Shown piece by piece: positions 8,907-18,098 of a DNA stretch of 64,000 nucleotides. The DNA is from Bifidobacterium lemurum (lineage in GTDB: Bacteria; Actinomycetota; Actinomycetes; Actinomycetales; Bifidobacteriaceae): the NCBI RefSeq assembly GCF_014898175.1, contig NZ_CP062948.1, forward strand, positions 1,426,001-1,490,000, read 5' to 3'. Positions within the stretch are counted from its first letter, which is position 1. Each line of letters starts with the position of its first letter. A model generated the notes under the pieces. The model saw only the letters and a program-made list of their open reading frames with translations, was not told where the DNA came from and ran no database searches. Both the position numbers and the translations under genes were made by a program.

Positions 8907-9926
8907 TCAGTCGAGCGGCAGGGTGGACTCGCGCTGGATCAGCCGGCAGTGCACGTATTCCACGCCATGATGCGGATCGCCGTTGATGGCGTCCATCAGA
9001 TAGCGGGCCGCGCGCCGGCCGATGGTCTCCGTCTCGTTGTCGATGCTGGTGAGCGAGGGGCGTGAGCTGGAGGTGAGCACATTCCAGTTGTCGTGCCCGA
9101 TCACGGCCACGTCGTCCGGGATCCGCAGGCCCTGCTGTTTGAGCGCGTCGATGCATCCGCGGGCGAGTTGGTCGCTTTGGCAGACCACGGCATCGAACTC
9201 GACACCTTGGTCGAGCAGCAGCCGTGCGGCGGCTCGTCCCCAGTTCTCGTCCCATTTGCCGTATCGGATCGGCCCCGCCGGTTCCAGTCCTACTTCGGAA
9301 AGCGCCTCCAGCGCGCCTTTGGTGCGGTCGGTCGACGCCGTGTAGGTTTCATCGCCGCCGATGATGGCGATTTTGTTTCGTCCGCAGGAGATGAGGTGGT
9401 TCACCGCCATACGGCCGGCCTCCACATTGTCGCAGGTGACGGAGCAGTCCTCGATGTCGGTGGATGGGCCGTACAGATAGACCAATGGCACGCCCCAATC
9501 GCGTCCGAGGCTGGGACGCGGGTTGGTCTCGCATTGCACGATCAGTAGGCCGTCCACCTTCAGCGACAGCAGTTTCTCGACGTGCAGTCGCTCCAAAGCC
9601 GCATCGCCGCGTGCATTGGCGAGTAGGACGGAGGTGGATTGCGCCCGTAGTTCATTCTCCGCGCCGATGAGAATCGGGGTTGAGAAGCGGCCCTGTAGGT
9701 CGGAGGTGACCAATCCGATGGTTCCGCTGGTGCCTCGCGCCAGTGATTGGGCAAGTTTGTTGGGGGAGTAGTTGAGCCGCTTGGCGGCGTCCAGCACCCG
9801 TTCTTTGGTGGCGCGGCTGATGCGGGGTTTGTTGTGCAGCGCCTTGGAGGCGGTGGCCAGCGATACCTCGGCCAGGGCGGCCACATCTTCCAGCCGGGCG
9901 GTTTGCCGCGTTCGGGATTCTGCCAT
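8907..9926 (-). CDS. LacI-family transcriptional regulator (arabino-oligosaccharide locus)
   Basis: The 339-residue protein has the canonical LacI headpiece (LEDVAALAEVSLATASKAL, residues about 11-29) and a periplasmic-binding-protein-like effector domain ending in the usual 'VxVIGHDNW' and 'TSIDNETETIGRRAARYLMD' segments. ATG at 9926 is preceded by AAGAGG; the open frame continues to 10046 without protein character. It diverges from the ABC transporter/GH127 genes. A perfect 16-bp palindrome with TGCGAAAA half-sites lies 94 bp in front of it, and related imperfect palindromes flank the promoter of the binding-protein gene. It is therefore likely both autoregulated and the local repressor of arabinose-glycan use. 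Confidence 0.9.
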   Translation of the reverse strand: MAESRTRQTARLEDVAALAEVSLATASKALHNKPRISRATKERVLDAAKRLNYSPNKLAQSLARGTSGTIGLVTSDLQGRFSTPILIGAENELRAQSTSVLLANARGDAALERLHVEKLLSLKVDGLLIVQCETNPRPSLGRDWGVPLVYLYGPSTDIEDCSVTCDNVEAGRMAVNHLISCGRNKIAIIGGDETYTASTDRTKGALEALSEVGLEPAGPIRYGKWDENWGRAAARLLLDQGVEFDAVVCQSDQLARGCIDALKQQGLRIPDDVAVIGHDNWNVLTSSSRPSLTSIDNETETIGRRAARYLMDAINGDPHHGVEYVHCRLIQRESTLPLD

Positions 9927-10019
9927 GTCTGCCTCTTGCTCTCTGCCGGGCGACCATGTCTTCCGTGGGGGAGATGGTGGCGCGCCGTCGCGAATGATGC
10001 GTCCCATTGTACTGCATGT

Positions 10020-10035
10020 TGCGAAAATTTTCGCA
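10020..10035. promoter_or_regulatory. Perfect LacI-type operator (autoregulatory site)
   Basis: TGCGAAAATTTTCGCA is a perfect 16-bp palindrome upstream of the LacI gene. The half-site TGCGAAA recurs at 10161-10185 (two direct copies in GCGAAAACTGCGAAAAG) and in the operators at 10298 and 10339. Confidence 0.7.
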
Positions 10036-10297
10036 CTCTTCGGCATGGGAGGTGGTTCCTATGGGGCATGATGAGCGTGTCCGCGGATGCGGTTGGGGCC
10101 TGAGGGATGCTTGGCTTTCTGCGTCGAGATGGGCGGTAATGTCTCCCTTGGGACGCGCGATATGCGAAAACTGCGAAAAGATGGCGATTGGAGGCCTCTG
10201 GAATCGCTTCGCAGGGAGTTCGTCTGTCGGTGTCGTTGAGTGAGAATGCTGGAGATATCAAGTGTTTCGCATGATGGAAGACGTAGTGTAAGAAAGT

Positions 10298-10356
10298 TGC
10301 GAAAGCGGTTTTGCATTTTTGGGAAGGATGCGTTATAGTGAGAAAAGGCTTTCGCA
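10298..10356 (+). promoter_or_regulatory. Promoter of the sugar-binding-protein gene with two LacI operators
   Basis: TTGCAT (10311-10316) and TATAGT (10334-10339) are separated by 17 bp, forming a good sigma-70-type promoter. An 18-bp imperfect palindrome TGCGAAAGCGGTTTTGCA (10298-10315, 7 of 9 pairs) overlaps the -35. A second, weaker one, TGAGAAAAGGCTTTCGCA (10339-10356, 6 of 9 pairs), sits at the start of the transcript. A repressor bound at both would block initiation. The leader to the ATG is about 130 nt. Confidence 0.6.
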
Positions 10357-10474
10357 GTTTTCTTGAATGATCGATGAGGGCATTGTCGGGAAAACCGTGG
10401 AGGCACAGGAGGCGGATCCCCGCCACCGCCTCTCACTGTTGAGCGGAACACACATAGAGAAAGAAGCAAAAACA

Positions 10475-11794
10475 ATGGTGTCTTTCAATAAGGTCACACG
10501 AGTCCTCGCCGGCGTCGCCGCCACGGCGCTGCTCATTCCGCTGGCCGCCTGCGGCAGCACGGGTGGTACCGCCGCCAACACCGCGGACATCCCGGCGCAG
10601 GGCACCGACGATGGTACCGAGATCACGCTGTGGACCCGCGCGCCTCTTGAGCGCCAAGCCAAGAACGCCGTCGAAGCGTACAACGCCTCCCATAAGAACC
10701 AGGTGAAGCTGGAGATCATCCCGAACGACGATATGGAAGGCAAGGTCGGCGGCGCCTCGCAGACCGACTCCCTGCCCGACATCCTCGCCGGCGACGTGGT
10801 GCGCATCCCCTACTGGGCCTCCGAAGGCATCTTCACCGACATCTCCGACCAGATCGACGGTCTGGACAACCTCGCCGACCTGCAGCAGGGCCACATCGAT
10901 GCCGGTACCGTGGATAGTGCCAAGTACACGCTGCCGTTCATCACCGATGTTTCCGTGATGGTGTGGAACAAGGATCTGTATGAGGAGGCCGGACTCGATC
11001 CTGAGCAGGGGCCGCGATCCATTGATGAATTCGTCGAGCAGGCCAAGGCCGTCGCCGCCCTCGATAAGGACGGCGTCGCGGGCTCCTACCTCGCGGGTCA
11101 GTCCGGCGGCGCGCTCATCTTCGACCTGTTCCCCTCCGTGTGGGCCGACGGCGAGTCCGTCATGAACGAGGATGGCACCGAGGCCACGCTGGATAATGAT
11201 TCCATGAAGGCCGTGCTGGACGCCTACAAGGAACTCGCCAACACCGACAACGGTCTGGGCGCCGGCTCCAAGGAGGAGACGGGCGCCACCTGGACCGCCC
11301 CGTTCGCCAACGGCAACATCGGCGTCATGCCGTACCCGAACACCTCCGTCACCTCCATCATCGAGGCTGAGGCCGAGGGCGGCTTCGAGGTCGGCGTCAC
11401 TCCGATTCCGGGCACCCAGGAAGGCAAGACCTCCACATTCCTCGGCGGTGACGCCATGGGCATCTCCAAGGATTGCGAGAACGTCGCCCAGGCTTGGAAC
11501 TTCCTGTACTGGCTCATGCAGTCCGACTCGCAGGCCGAAGTGTTCGCCGCCAACGGCGACACCGCCTCCAACATCGAGACGCTGAAAACCGCCTATGAGG
11601 ACGCCGACCCGCGCGTGCAGACCATCAACTCCGTGATCATCGACGGCAACGGCCAGACCCCGAAGACCGTCGCCTGCAATGAGGCGTTCAACGCGGCCGG
11701 TTCCCCGTGGCAGCTGCTCGTGCAGAACGCGGTGTGGGGCGATGGCGATCTCGAGGCCGACAACCAGGCCATCACCGACATCCTCGCGCAGTAG
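10475..11794 (+). CDS. Extracellular sugar-binding lipoprotein of a CUT1 ABC transporter
   Basis: The 439-residue product starts at ATG 10475, where a signal peptide begins (FNKVTRVLAGVAATALLIP) and ends in a lipobox (PLAACG), so it should be a lipid-anchored surface protein. The mature part reads TEITLWTRAPLERQAKNAVEAYN, typical of family 1 solute-binding proteins for oligosaccharides. The longer open frame from 10367 would bury the signal peptide and is rejected. It is followed after a 301-bp repeat-containing gap by two CUT1 permease genes and GH127. The substrate is probably an arabinose-containing oligosaccharide, inferred from GH127. The ribosome site is weak (AGAAAGAAG). Confidence 0.92.
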   Translation: MVSFNKVTRVLAGVAATALLIPLAACGSTGGTAANTADIPAQGTDDGTEITLWTRAPLERQAKNAVEAYNASHKNQVKLEIIPNDDMEGKVGGASQTDSLPDILAGDVVRIPYWASEGIFTDISDQIDGLDNLADLQQGHIDAGTVDSAKYTLPFITDVSVMVWNKDLYEEAGLDPEQGPRSIDEFVEQAKAVAALDKDGVAGSYLAGQSGGALIFDLFPSVWADGESVMNEDGTEATLDNDSMKAVLDAYKELANTDNGLGAGSKEETGATWTAPFANGNIGVMPYPNTSVTSIIEAEAEGGFEVGVTPIPGTQEGKTSTFLGGDAMGISKDCENVAQAWNFLYWLMQSDSQAEVFAANGDTASNIETLKTAYEDADPRVQTINSVIIDGNGQTPKTVACNEAFNAAGSPWQLLVQNAVWGDGDLEADNQAITDILAQ

Positions 11795-12095
11795 GAGCCT
11801 TTCGGACTCCGTCCGCCGGGTTCCGGCCTTCTCGTTCATCCTGGGCGATGGCCGCCACCGTCATCCTGGGCGGTACTTACCGTCGTCATCCTGAGCGAAG
11901 TCGAAGGATCTCCTTCCCTTCGGCTTCGCTCACGCCTCGACGGTCTCTTCTCCTTTCATTTCCCTTTTCTCGCACACCGCTGGATGCGGTGTGTCATAGG
12001 GGCTCCCGCCTCGGGGCGTTCCGGGTCGGAGTCTCGATGACGGATTGCATCCAACATCCCTTTCATCGACATCAACCAACCTCAAGGAGAGAAGC
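11795..12095. repeat. Gap with three TCATCCTGAGCG-type repeats
   Basis: Copies lie at 11836-11847 (TCATCCTGGGCG), 11860-11873 and 11885-11911, the last being the full GTCATCCTGAGCGAAGTCG form continuing to GGATCT. The rest is pyrimidine-rich (CTTCTCCTTTCATTTCCC). No gene is seen. The gap splits the binding-protein gene from the permeases and could dampen read-through, giving more binding protein than permease. Confidence 0.65.
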
Positions 12096-13022
12096 ATGTC
12101 AAGCGTTTCCAAGAACGCCGCGTCGGTGCCGACGCATCGTTCGAAGGCCAAGGCGGAGCAGACGCGTCGCGGCCTGCTGTACGCGTTGCCGGACTGGGTC
12201 ATGATCATCGTCCTGTTCTTCGTGCCCATCGTGCTGCTGGTCGTGATGGCCTGCTCGCGTTGGAGCCTGATGGGCGGCAACCGAGGTCTGAACTTCCCCG
12301 ACAACTTCATCGCGGTGTTCGAGAACAAGCTGTTCGGCCAGTCGATTCTGTTCACCGTGGAATACACGGTGATCGTCACGGTCTTCCTGCTGGTTCTCGG
12401 CCTTGGCCTGGCGCTGATCGTGCAGGAGAGCTCGAAGTGGAACAACGTGCTGCGCACCTGCTTCCTGCTGCCCTCGGCCACCGGTCTGGCCTCCGCGTCG
12501 CTGCTGTTCTACGCGCTGTACTCCCCGCAGGTCGGCCCCGTCACCAAGATCCTGAGCTTCTTCGGATTGATGGAGGACGGCGGTTCGGTGCTCGCCACCG
12601 GCCAGTCCGCGCTGTGGGCCACGATCATCGTGATCGTGTGGCGTTTCTCCGGCTACTACATGCTGCTCATGATGATCGGCCTGCAGTCCATCCCGGGCGA
12701 TCTGTACGAGGCCGCCCGTATGGACGGCGCCGGTGCGTGGCGCATCTTCCGCTCCGTGACCTTGCCGCTGATGAAACCCACCATCGTGATGTGCCTCGTC
12801 TACTGCGTCACCGGTTCGATTCTCGCCTTCGACCAGTTCTTCATCCTGACCAAGGGCGGTCCGAACAACTCCACGATGACCGTGGTGCAGCTTATCTACA
12901 ACTTCGCGTTCGACTCCAAGAAGGACCTCGGCATGGCGGCCGCGTTGTCGCTGCTCGTGCTGGCGGCCCTCGTGGTCATCAACTCCATCCAGATGCGCGG
13001 CATGCGCGACAACACCAAGTGA
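12096..13022 (+). CDS. CUT1 sugar ABC transporter permease, first subunit (MalF-like)
   Basis: The product is 308 residues and starts at ATG 12096 behind AAGGAGAG. Six membrane segments are apparent, and the EAA loop that contacts the ATPase reads EAARMDGAGAWRIFRSVTLP. A basic N-terminus (HRSKAKAEQTRRG) precedes the first helix, as is usual for the first CUT1 permease. It is 22 bp from the second permease gene. No ATP-binding subunit is encoded nearby; bifidobacteria usually energise several CUT1 permeases with one shared MsmK-type ATPase encoded elsewhere. Confidence 0.93.
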   Translation: MSSVSKNAASVPTHRSKAKAEQTRRGLLYALPDWVMIIVLFFVPIVLLVVMACSRWSLMGGNRGLNFPDNFIAVFENKLFGQSILFTVEYTVIVTVFLLVLGLGLALIVQESSKWNNVLRTCFLLPSATGLASASLLFYALYSPQVGPVTKILSFFGLMEDGGSVLATGQSALWATIIVIVWRFSGYYMLLMMIGLQSIPGDLYEAARMDGAGAWRIFRSVTLPLMKPTIVMCLVYCVTGSILAFDQFFILTKGGPNNSTMTVVQLIYNFAFDSKKDLGMAAALSLLVLAALVVINSIQMRGMRDNTK

Positions 13023-13044
13023 GACAAGGGGAAAGGAAGACATC

Positions 13045-13863
13045 ATGACTATCCCGATGTGGAAGCGCGTCATCGCCCGTACGCTCGAGGCGATCCTCGC
13101 CATCATCTTCATCAGCCCGCTGATCTGGGTTGTGGTCAGCTCGTTCAGCCCGCAACCCGGCTCCGCCCAGTCCAACGGATGGGGCGTGGCCAACTACCTG
13201 ACTCTGTTCGGCTATCAGGAGGGCCTGCCGGTCTACCTGCTCAACTCGATCATCGTCTCCCTGGTCGCGGTGGTGTTCTCCGTGGTGGTGTGCACGCTGG
13301 CGGGCTACTCGTTCTCCCGCTTCGACTACCCGGGCCGCAACCTCGGCTTCATGGTCACCCTGTCGATTCTTATGGTGCCGTACGCCTCACTGCTCATCCC
13401 GCTGATGGTGTGGTACAAGAACATCGGCCTGAACGACTCGTTGCTCGGCGTGGGACTGGTGATCACGTTGTTCCAGCTGCCGATGAGCACATTCATCATG
13501 CGCAACGCCTTCGACGCGATCCCCAAGGATATGGAGGAGGCCGCCATGGTCGACGGCTGCAACAGCCTGCAGGCGCTGCTGCGTATCCTCGTGCCGGTCG
13601 TCAAGCCCTCGATGGTCACCGTCGGCCTGCTCGCCTTCCTCGAGGCGTGGAACAACTTCATGATCCCGCTGTACCTGTCCAGCTCGGGCAAGGCCACCCT
13701 GCCGCTCGCCCTGGTGAACATGCGCCAGCAGACCATGGGCGTCATCGACTACGGGGCCACCGAGGCCGGCGTCGTGGTGCTGCTCATCCCCTGCGCCGTC
13801 CTGTTCCTCGCCCTGCAGAAGTACTACGTCAAGGGCTTCATGGCGGGCGCGGTCAAGGGCTGA
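13045..13863 (+). CDS. CUT1 sugar ABC transporter permease, second subunit (MalG-like)
   Basis: The 272-residue protein begins behind GGAAAGGAAG and has six membrane segments. Its EAA loop is EAAMVDGCNSLQALLRILVP, and the long first outer loop typical of MalG-type subunits is present. It pairs with the preceding permease and the binding protein, and lies 28 bp before the GH127 gene, so import and intracellular hydrolysis are co-expressed. Confidence 0.93.
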   Translation: MTIPMWKRVIARTLEAILAIIFISPLIWVVVSSFSPQPGSAQSNGWGVANYLTLFGYQEGLPVYLLNSIIVSLVAVVFSVVVCTLAGYSFSRFDYPGRNLGFMVTLSILMVPYASLLIPLMVWYKNIGLNDSLLGVGLVITLFQLPMSTFIMRNAFDAIPKDMEEAAMVDGCNSLQALLRILVPVVKPSMVTVGLLAFLEAWNNFMIPLYLSSSGKATLPLALVNMRQQTMGVIDYGATEAGVVVLLIPCAVLFLALQKYYVKGFMAGAVKG

Positions 13864-13891
13864 CGCGACGAAAAAGGAATCGACGATAGAT

Positions 13892-15904
13892 ATGACTACA
13901 GCATCCCAGCAGCGTGTGGCCGTCGGCGTGCCATGCGTGACCATCACCTCGCCTTTCTGGAAGAATCGCCGCGATCAGATAGTCGAATCCGTCATCCCCT
14001 ACCAGTGGGGCGTGATGAACGACGAGATCGACACCGTCGTGCCCGACGATCCGGCCGGCAACCAGCTGTCCGACAACAAAAGCCATGCGGTCGCCAATTT
14101 GAAGGTGGCCGCCGGCGAACTGTCCGACGACTTCCATGGCATGGTGTTCCAGGACTCCGACGTATACAAATGGTTGGAGGAGGCCGCCTACGCTCTGGCC
14201 TACCATCCGGATCCGGAGCTCAGACGCCTGTGCGACGAGACGATCGCGTTGATCGCCCGCGCCCAGCAGCCGGACGGATATCTGGACACCCCGTATCAGA
14301 TCAAATCCGGCATATGGGCCAGTCGTCCGCGTTTCAGCCAGATCCAGCAGAGTCACGAGATGTACGTGATGGGCCACTACATCGAGGCCGGCGTCGCCTA
14401 TTGGGAGGTCACCGGCAACGAGCAGGCGCTTGACGTGGCCTGCCGCATGGCCGACTGCCTCGATGCGAACTTCGGACCCGAAGCCGGCAAGATCCACGGC
14501 TCCGACGGGCATCCGGAGATCGAGCTCGCGCTCGCCAAACTCCACGAGGCCACCGGCGAGAAGCGCTATCTCGAGCTTGCCCGCTATCTCATCGATGTGC
14601 GCGGGCAGGATCCTCGGTTCTACGCCAAACAGCGCGAGGCGCTCGGCGGCGACGACATCTTTCGTGACCTGGGCTTCTACAAGAACGAGTATTTCCAGGC
14701 CGCCGAACCTGTGCGCGAACAGCGGACCGCCGACGGGCACGCCGTGCGCGTCGCCTACCTGTGCACCGGAATCGCCCATGTGGCGCGGCTCACCGGCGAC
14801 GTGGAACTGATGGAGACCGCGAAACGGTTCTGGCGCAATATCGTCACCCGCCGCATGTACATCACCGGTGCCATCGGTTCGACGCATGTGGGCGAATCAT
14901 TCACCTACGACTACGATCTGCCGAACGACACCATGTACGGCGAGACCTGCGCCTCCGTGGCCATGAGCATGTTCGCGCGTCAGATGCTGCTCGCCGACCC
15001 CCGCGGCGAATACGCGGACGTGTTGGAACGGCAGCTGTTCAACGGCGCGATCGCCGGCATCAGCCTCGACGGCAAGCAGTACTACTACGTGAATCCGCTC
15101 GAATCATCGCCTGAGGGGCTTGCCAGTCCCGACCGGCACCACGTGCTCTCGCACCGCGTGGACTGGTTCGGCTGCGCGTGCTGCCCGGCCAACATCGCCC
15201 GCCTGATCGCGTCGGTGGACCGGTATATCTACACCGAACTCGACGGGGGCCGCACAGTGCTCAGCCACCAGTTCATCGCCAACGAGGCGACGTTCGCCTC
15301 CGGTCTGCGCGTGACGCAGGAGTCGAACCTCCCCTGGGACGGACATGTGGAGTACCGCGTCTCGCTGCCTGCGGATGGCGAGGCGACGGTGAGGTTCGCC
15401 GTGCGCATCCCCGCATGGTCGAAGGATTCGTACACGCTGACCGTGAACGGTGGCCCGGTCGCGGTCGAGGTGCTGGACGGCTTCGCCTACTTCGACGTGC
15501 CCGCCGGCGAATCGCTGGACATCGCGCTCGATCTGGACATGTCGGTGAAGCTGATGCGCGCCAACAGCCGCGTGCGCGACGACGCCGGGCGCGTGGCCGT
15601 AATGCGCGGACCGCTGGTCTACTGTGCGGAGCAGGTCGACAACCCCGGCGATCTGTGGGGCTACCGTCTGGCCGACGGCGTGACCGCGGCCGCCGCCACC
15701 GTGGCGTTCGAGCCGGATGTGCTGGGCGGCGTGAGCGTGGTGTCGCTGCCCGCCGTGCGTGAGGCGGAGGATGTGGATGACGCGCCGCTGTATCTGCCCG
15801 CCGACGCCGCCTGCGCGGTGGAGCCCGCGACGCTGGTGTTGGTGCCGTATTACGCGTGGGCCAACCGTGAGGTGGGTCAGATGCGCGTGTGGCTGCGCCG
15901 CTAG
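13892..15904 (+). CDS. GH127 beta-L-arabinofuranosidase (HypBA1-like)
   Basis: The 670-residue protein has no signal peptide, so it acts in the cytoplasm on imported arabino-oligosaccharides, releasing L-arabinose from beta-linked arabinofuranosides. GH127 enzymes use a cysteine nucleophile in a zinc site of one Glu and three Cys. Those residues are visible as E351 and C353 (YGETCASV) and C430-C431 (GCACCPANI). Each is offset by 13 from Glu338, Cys340, Cys417 and Cys418 of B. longum HypBA1 (numbering from memory), which has 658 residues. It is the last gene of the LacI-controlled transport locus. The natural substrate is probably hydroxyproline-linked or related plant beta-arabinosides. Confidence 0.93.
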   Translation: MTTASQQRVAVGVPCVTITSPFWKNRRDQIVESVIPYQWGVMNDEIDTVVPDDPAGNQLSDNKSHAVANLKVAAGELSDDFHGMVFQDSDVYKWLEEAAYALAYHPDPELRRLCDETIALIARAQQPDGYLDTPYQIKSGIWASRPRFSQIQQSHEMYVMGHYIEAGVAYWEVTGNEQALDVACRMADCLDANFGPEAGKIHGSDGHPEIELALAKLHEATGEKRYLELARYLIDVRGQDPRFYAKQREALGGDDIFRDLGFYKNEYFQAAEPVREQRTADGHAVRVAYLCTGIAHVARLTGDVELMETAKRFWRNIVTRRMYITGAIGSTHVGESFTYDYDLPNDTMYGETCASVAMSMFARQMLLADPRGEYADVLERQLFNGAIAGISLDGKQYYYVNPLESSPEGLASPDRHHVLSHRVDWFGCACCPANIARLIASVDRYIYTELDGGRTVLSHQFIANEATFASGLRVTQESNLPWDGHVEYRVSLPADGEATVRFAVRIPAWSKDSYTLTVNGGPVAVEVLDGFAYFDVPAGESLDIALDLDMSVKLMRANSRVRDDAGRVAVMRGPLVYCAEQVDNPGDLWGYRLADGVTAAAATVAFEPDVLGGVSVVSLPAVREAEDVDDAPLYLPADAACAVEPATLVLVPYYAWANREVGQMRVWLRR

Positions 15905-15917
15905 CGCTGGAAGTCCC

Positions 15918-15963
15918 AGCCGCGCCCCTCCTTTCAGAAAAGAAAGAAGTGGCGCGGCTTTGC
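15918..15963 (+). terminator. Terminator after the GH127 gene
   Basis: AGCCGCGCC (15918-15926) pairs with GGCGCGGCT (15951-15959) across an A-rich 24-nt loop and is followed by TTTGCG. It lies between convergent genes. Confidence 0.6.
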
Positions 15964-15981
15964 GTCATCCTGGAATGGGAT

Positions 15982-17865
15982 TCAGAGGTCCATGTTGAGC
16001 AGGCGCGCCTCCAGGGCGGAGCGGTCGATCAGCGAGGTGGTGGCGCCCTCTCGGGTGATCGAATAGCCGGCGGCGACGGTGGCGACCTCGATGGACTCCT
16101 CCAATGTGCGCCCGTACATCAGATATGAGGCCAGCGCGCTGATGAAGGCGTCACCCGCTCCGGTGTTGTCGACCGGCGTGAAATCCGCCGCGGGGAAATG
16201 CCGTTCGGCGTCGGCGGAGAACAGCGTGCAACCGCGCTCGCCCAGGGTGACGATCACGCATCCCGCGCCGCCGTCGATCAGCGCGCGCGCTTTGTCGGAG
16301 ATCGTTCCGTCGCCGTCGATCAGCGCGTTCAGCTCGTTTTCGCTGGGGACGAGGATGTCCACTTCGGCGAGCACCTCGTGCGGCAGATGGTCGCAGTTGG
16401 AGGGTTTGAGGATCGTCGAGGCGTGATGGCGGTGCGCCGCCCGGCAGGCCGCCTCCACGGCGGCGAGCGGGATCTCGGATTGGACGAGGCAGTATCCGGT
16501 GTTTTCGAACAGCTGGTCCTTGTCGGCGATGTCCTGCGGACTGAGCGTGTCGTTGGCGCCGGGCATCAGCGAGATCATCGAATCGCCGTTGGCATCCACG
16601 AAGATGAACGCCGTGCCGGTTTTGCTTTGGGCGCGGCGGGTGATGCCCGAGGCGTCGATGCCCCAGCGGGACATCTCCCGGAAGATGAAGTCGGCGTCCG
16701 GGTCCGAGCCGACGTTGCCGATCAGGCTGACGCGGTGCCCGAGTTTGGCGACGCCCACCGCCTGGTTGATGCCCTTGCCGCCGGGGGCCACCGAAGACAG
16801 CGCGGCGGTGACCGTCGACCCCTCGGTGGGCAGCTTCGGCACGGATAGGCAGTTGTCGATATGCAGGCTGCCCACCACGGTAATCTTCTTGCGGTTCATC
16901 GAGGACGGGGCGCTGAGGGTGCTGGTGTTGTCGAGATGGAACTCCTGCACGAAGGAGTGCGGAGGCTCGTCGCTGCGCTCGATGGCGGTGATGAGTTTGG
17001 CGCACAGATAGGAGCCGAAGTCGGCGTTGCGGATGGTGTAGGTGGAGATCTCGGTGGAGCCGGGATAGGCGAGGGTCTCGTTGGTGTCGTTGCGGATGGA
17101 CACCAACGAGACGTCGTCCGGCAGGCTGTAGTGCAGCGAGCCCATCAGCTGGTGGAACTCCAGCGCCATGCGGTAATGCGAGGAGACGACGCCGGTGGTC
17201 GTGTGCCCGGAGATTCCGCCCACCAGCGTGTCGTCGAGCTCGTAGAACACCATCGCGTCGTCGAAGGGCATGCCGTGGTCGAACAGGCAGCGCTTGAATC
17301 CGGCGAGGAAGTCCTCGGTGCGTCGGCCGCGCGTGAGCAGGCAGGCGATGCCTTTGTGCCCGCGCATGATGAGCTCCTCGGTGAGCCTGTAGGCGGCCTC
17401 GGTATAGGGCAGCAGCAGGGATTCGTCGCCGCCGTGCGGGCCGATCGTCAAAGCGGGGATGTCGAGTCGATCGATGGAGTCCCTGCGGCTCAGGCTGTCG
17501 GGCGCGGCGGGCTCCCAGATGACGCCGTCGACGCGGTGTTTGCCCAGGGCTGCGATATTCTTCATCTCCTGTTCAGCGTCGGAATAGCTGTTGAACACCA
17601 TGGTGCCGTATCCTGATGCCTGTGCGGTCTGCACGATGCCGTCGAGTGTGGTGTCGAAGGAGATCGAGGAACGCAGCAGCACGCCGATGCTCCACGATTT
17701 CGTGGTTTTCGGCGTGGAGGAGTAAGGGGCGTAGTGGTATTCGCGCACGATGCGCAACACCTTCTCCCGGGTCTCCGGACTGATGCTCTGGTCCTTGCCA
17801 TTGACGATCTTCGACACGGTGGATGGCGAGACCCCGGCGATATGTGCGATGTCTTTGATATTCAT
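15982..17865 (-). CDS. LacI-type regulator fused to a ribokinase-like (PfkB) domain
   Basis: A single 627-residue frame joins two proteins. Residues 1 to about 60 are a LacI headpiece (NIKDIAHIAGVSPSTVSKIV), about 60-320 a LacI effector domain, and about 325-620 a complete ribokinase-family kinase beginning KKITVVGSLHIDN. The kinase has the GGKGINQAVGVAKLG sugar/ATP motif near residue 363 and the anion-hole motif DNTGAGDAF with catalytic Asp572. So both halves look functional. A kinase could deplete, or sense the product of, the inducer bound by the regulatory half. The gene diverges from the ECF/nucleoside-hydrolase cluster, which it probably controls through the direct repeats at 17985-18008. 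Ribose or a ribosyl compound is the likely effector and substrate, by inference. Confidence 0.88.
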   Translation of the reverse strand: MNIKDIAHIAGVSPSTVSKIVNGKDQSISPETREKVLRIVREYHYAPYSSTPKTTKSWSIGVLLRSSISFDTTLDGIVQTAQASGYGTMVFNSYSDAEQEMKNIAALGKHRVDGVIWEPAAPDSLSRRDSIDRLDIPALTIGPHGGDESLLLPYTEAAYRLTEELIMRGHKGIACLLTRGRRTEDFLAGFKRCLFDHGMPFDDAMVFYELDDTLVGGISGHTTTGVVSSHYRMALEFHQLMGSLHYSLPDDVSLVSIRNDTNETLAYPGSTEISTYTIRNADFGSYLCAKLITAIERSDEPPHSFVQEFHLDNTSTLSAPSSMNRKKITVVGSLHIDNCLSVPKLPTEGSTVTAALSSVAPGGKGINQAVGVAKLGHRVSLIGNVGSDPDADFIFREMSRWGIDASGITRRAQSKTGTAFIFVDANGDSMISLMPGANDTLSPQDIADKDQLFENTGYCLVQSEIPLAAVEAACRAAHRHHASTILKPSNCDHLPHEVLAEVDILVPSENELNALIDGDGTISDKARALIDGGAGCVIVTLGERGCTLFSADAERHFPAADFTPVDNTGAGDAFISALASYLMYGRTLEESIEVATVAAGYSITREGATTSLIDRSALEARLLNMDL

Positions 17866-17947
17866 GGCTTCTCCTTGCCCCCTTTTCCCGTTCGCCTGTG
17901 ATAAAGGGGAGTGCTGATGTCCAGTCTACAGTCGGCGTTTCGCGTTT

Positions 17948-18008
17948 TTGACATCGGTCGGCGCGGTTGTTATTCTACAGCTAAGAAAACATTTTAGGAA
18001 AACAGTTT
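17948..18008 (+). promoter_or_regulatory. Promoter and putative operator of the ECF/nucleoside cluster
   Basis: TTGACA (17948-17953) and TATTCT (17971-17976) are exactly 17 bp apart, a near-consensus vegetative promoter. Immediately downstream, at the expected transcription start, two direct repeats GAAAACATTTT (17985-17995) and GAAAACAGTTT (17998-18008) sit 13 bp apart. They are good candidates for the site of the divergent LacI-kinase fusion. Confidence 0.7.
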
Positions 18009-18098
18009 CGTTACAGATGATTCGGCACGGCGGTCGAATCGAGTTGGGAAAGGGCACGCGGCCCCGCCGCGTGCGGCACGTGACAGGAAGGAATCATC

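Noticed and set aside
16000..18000. Sequencing-error joining of separate LacI and ribokinase genes
   Set aside because: The frame is continuous without an internal stop, linker composition is normal, and both domains are complete, so a real fusion is more likely.
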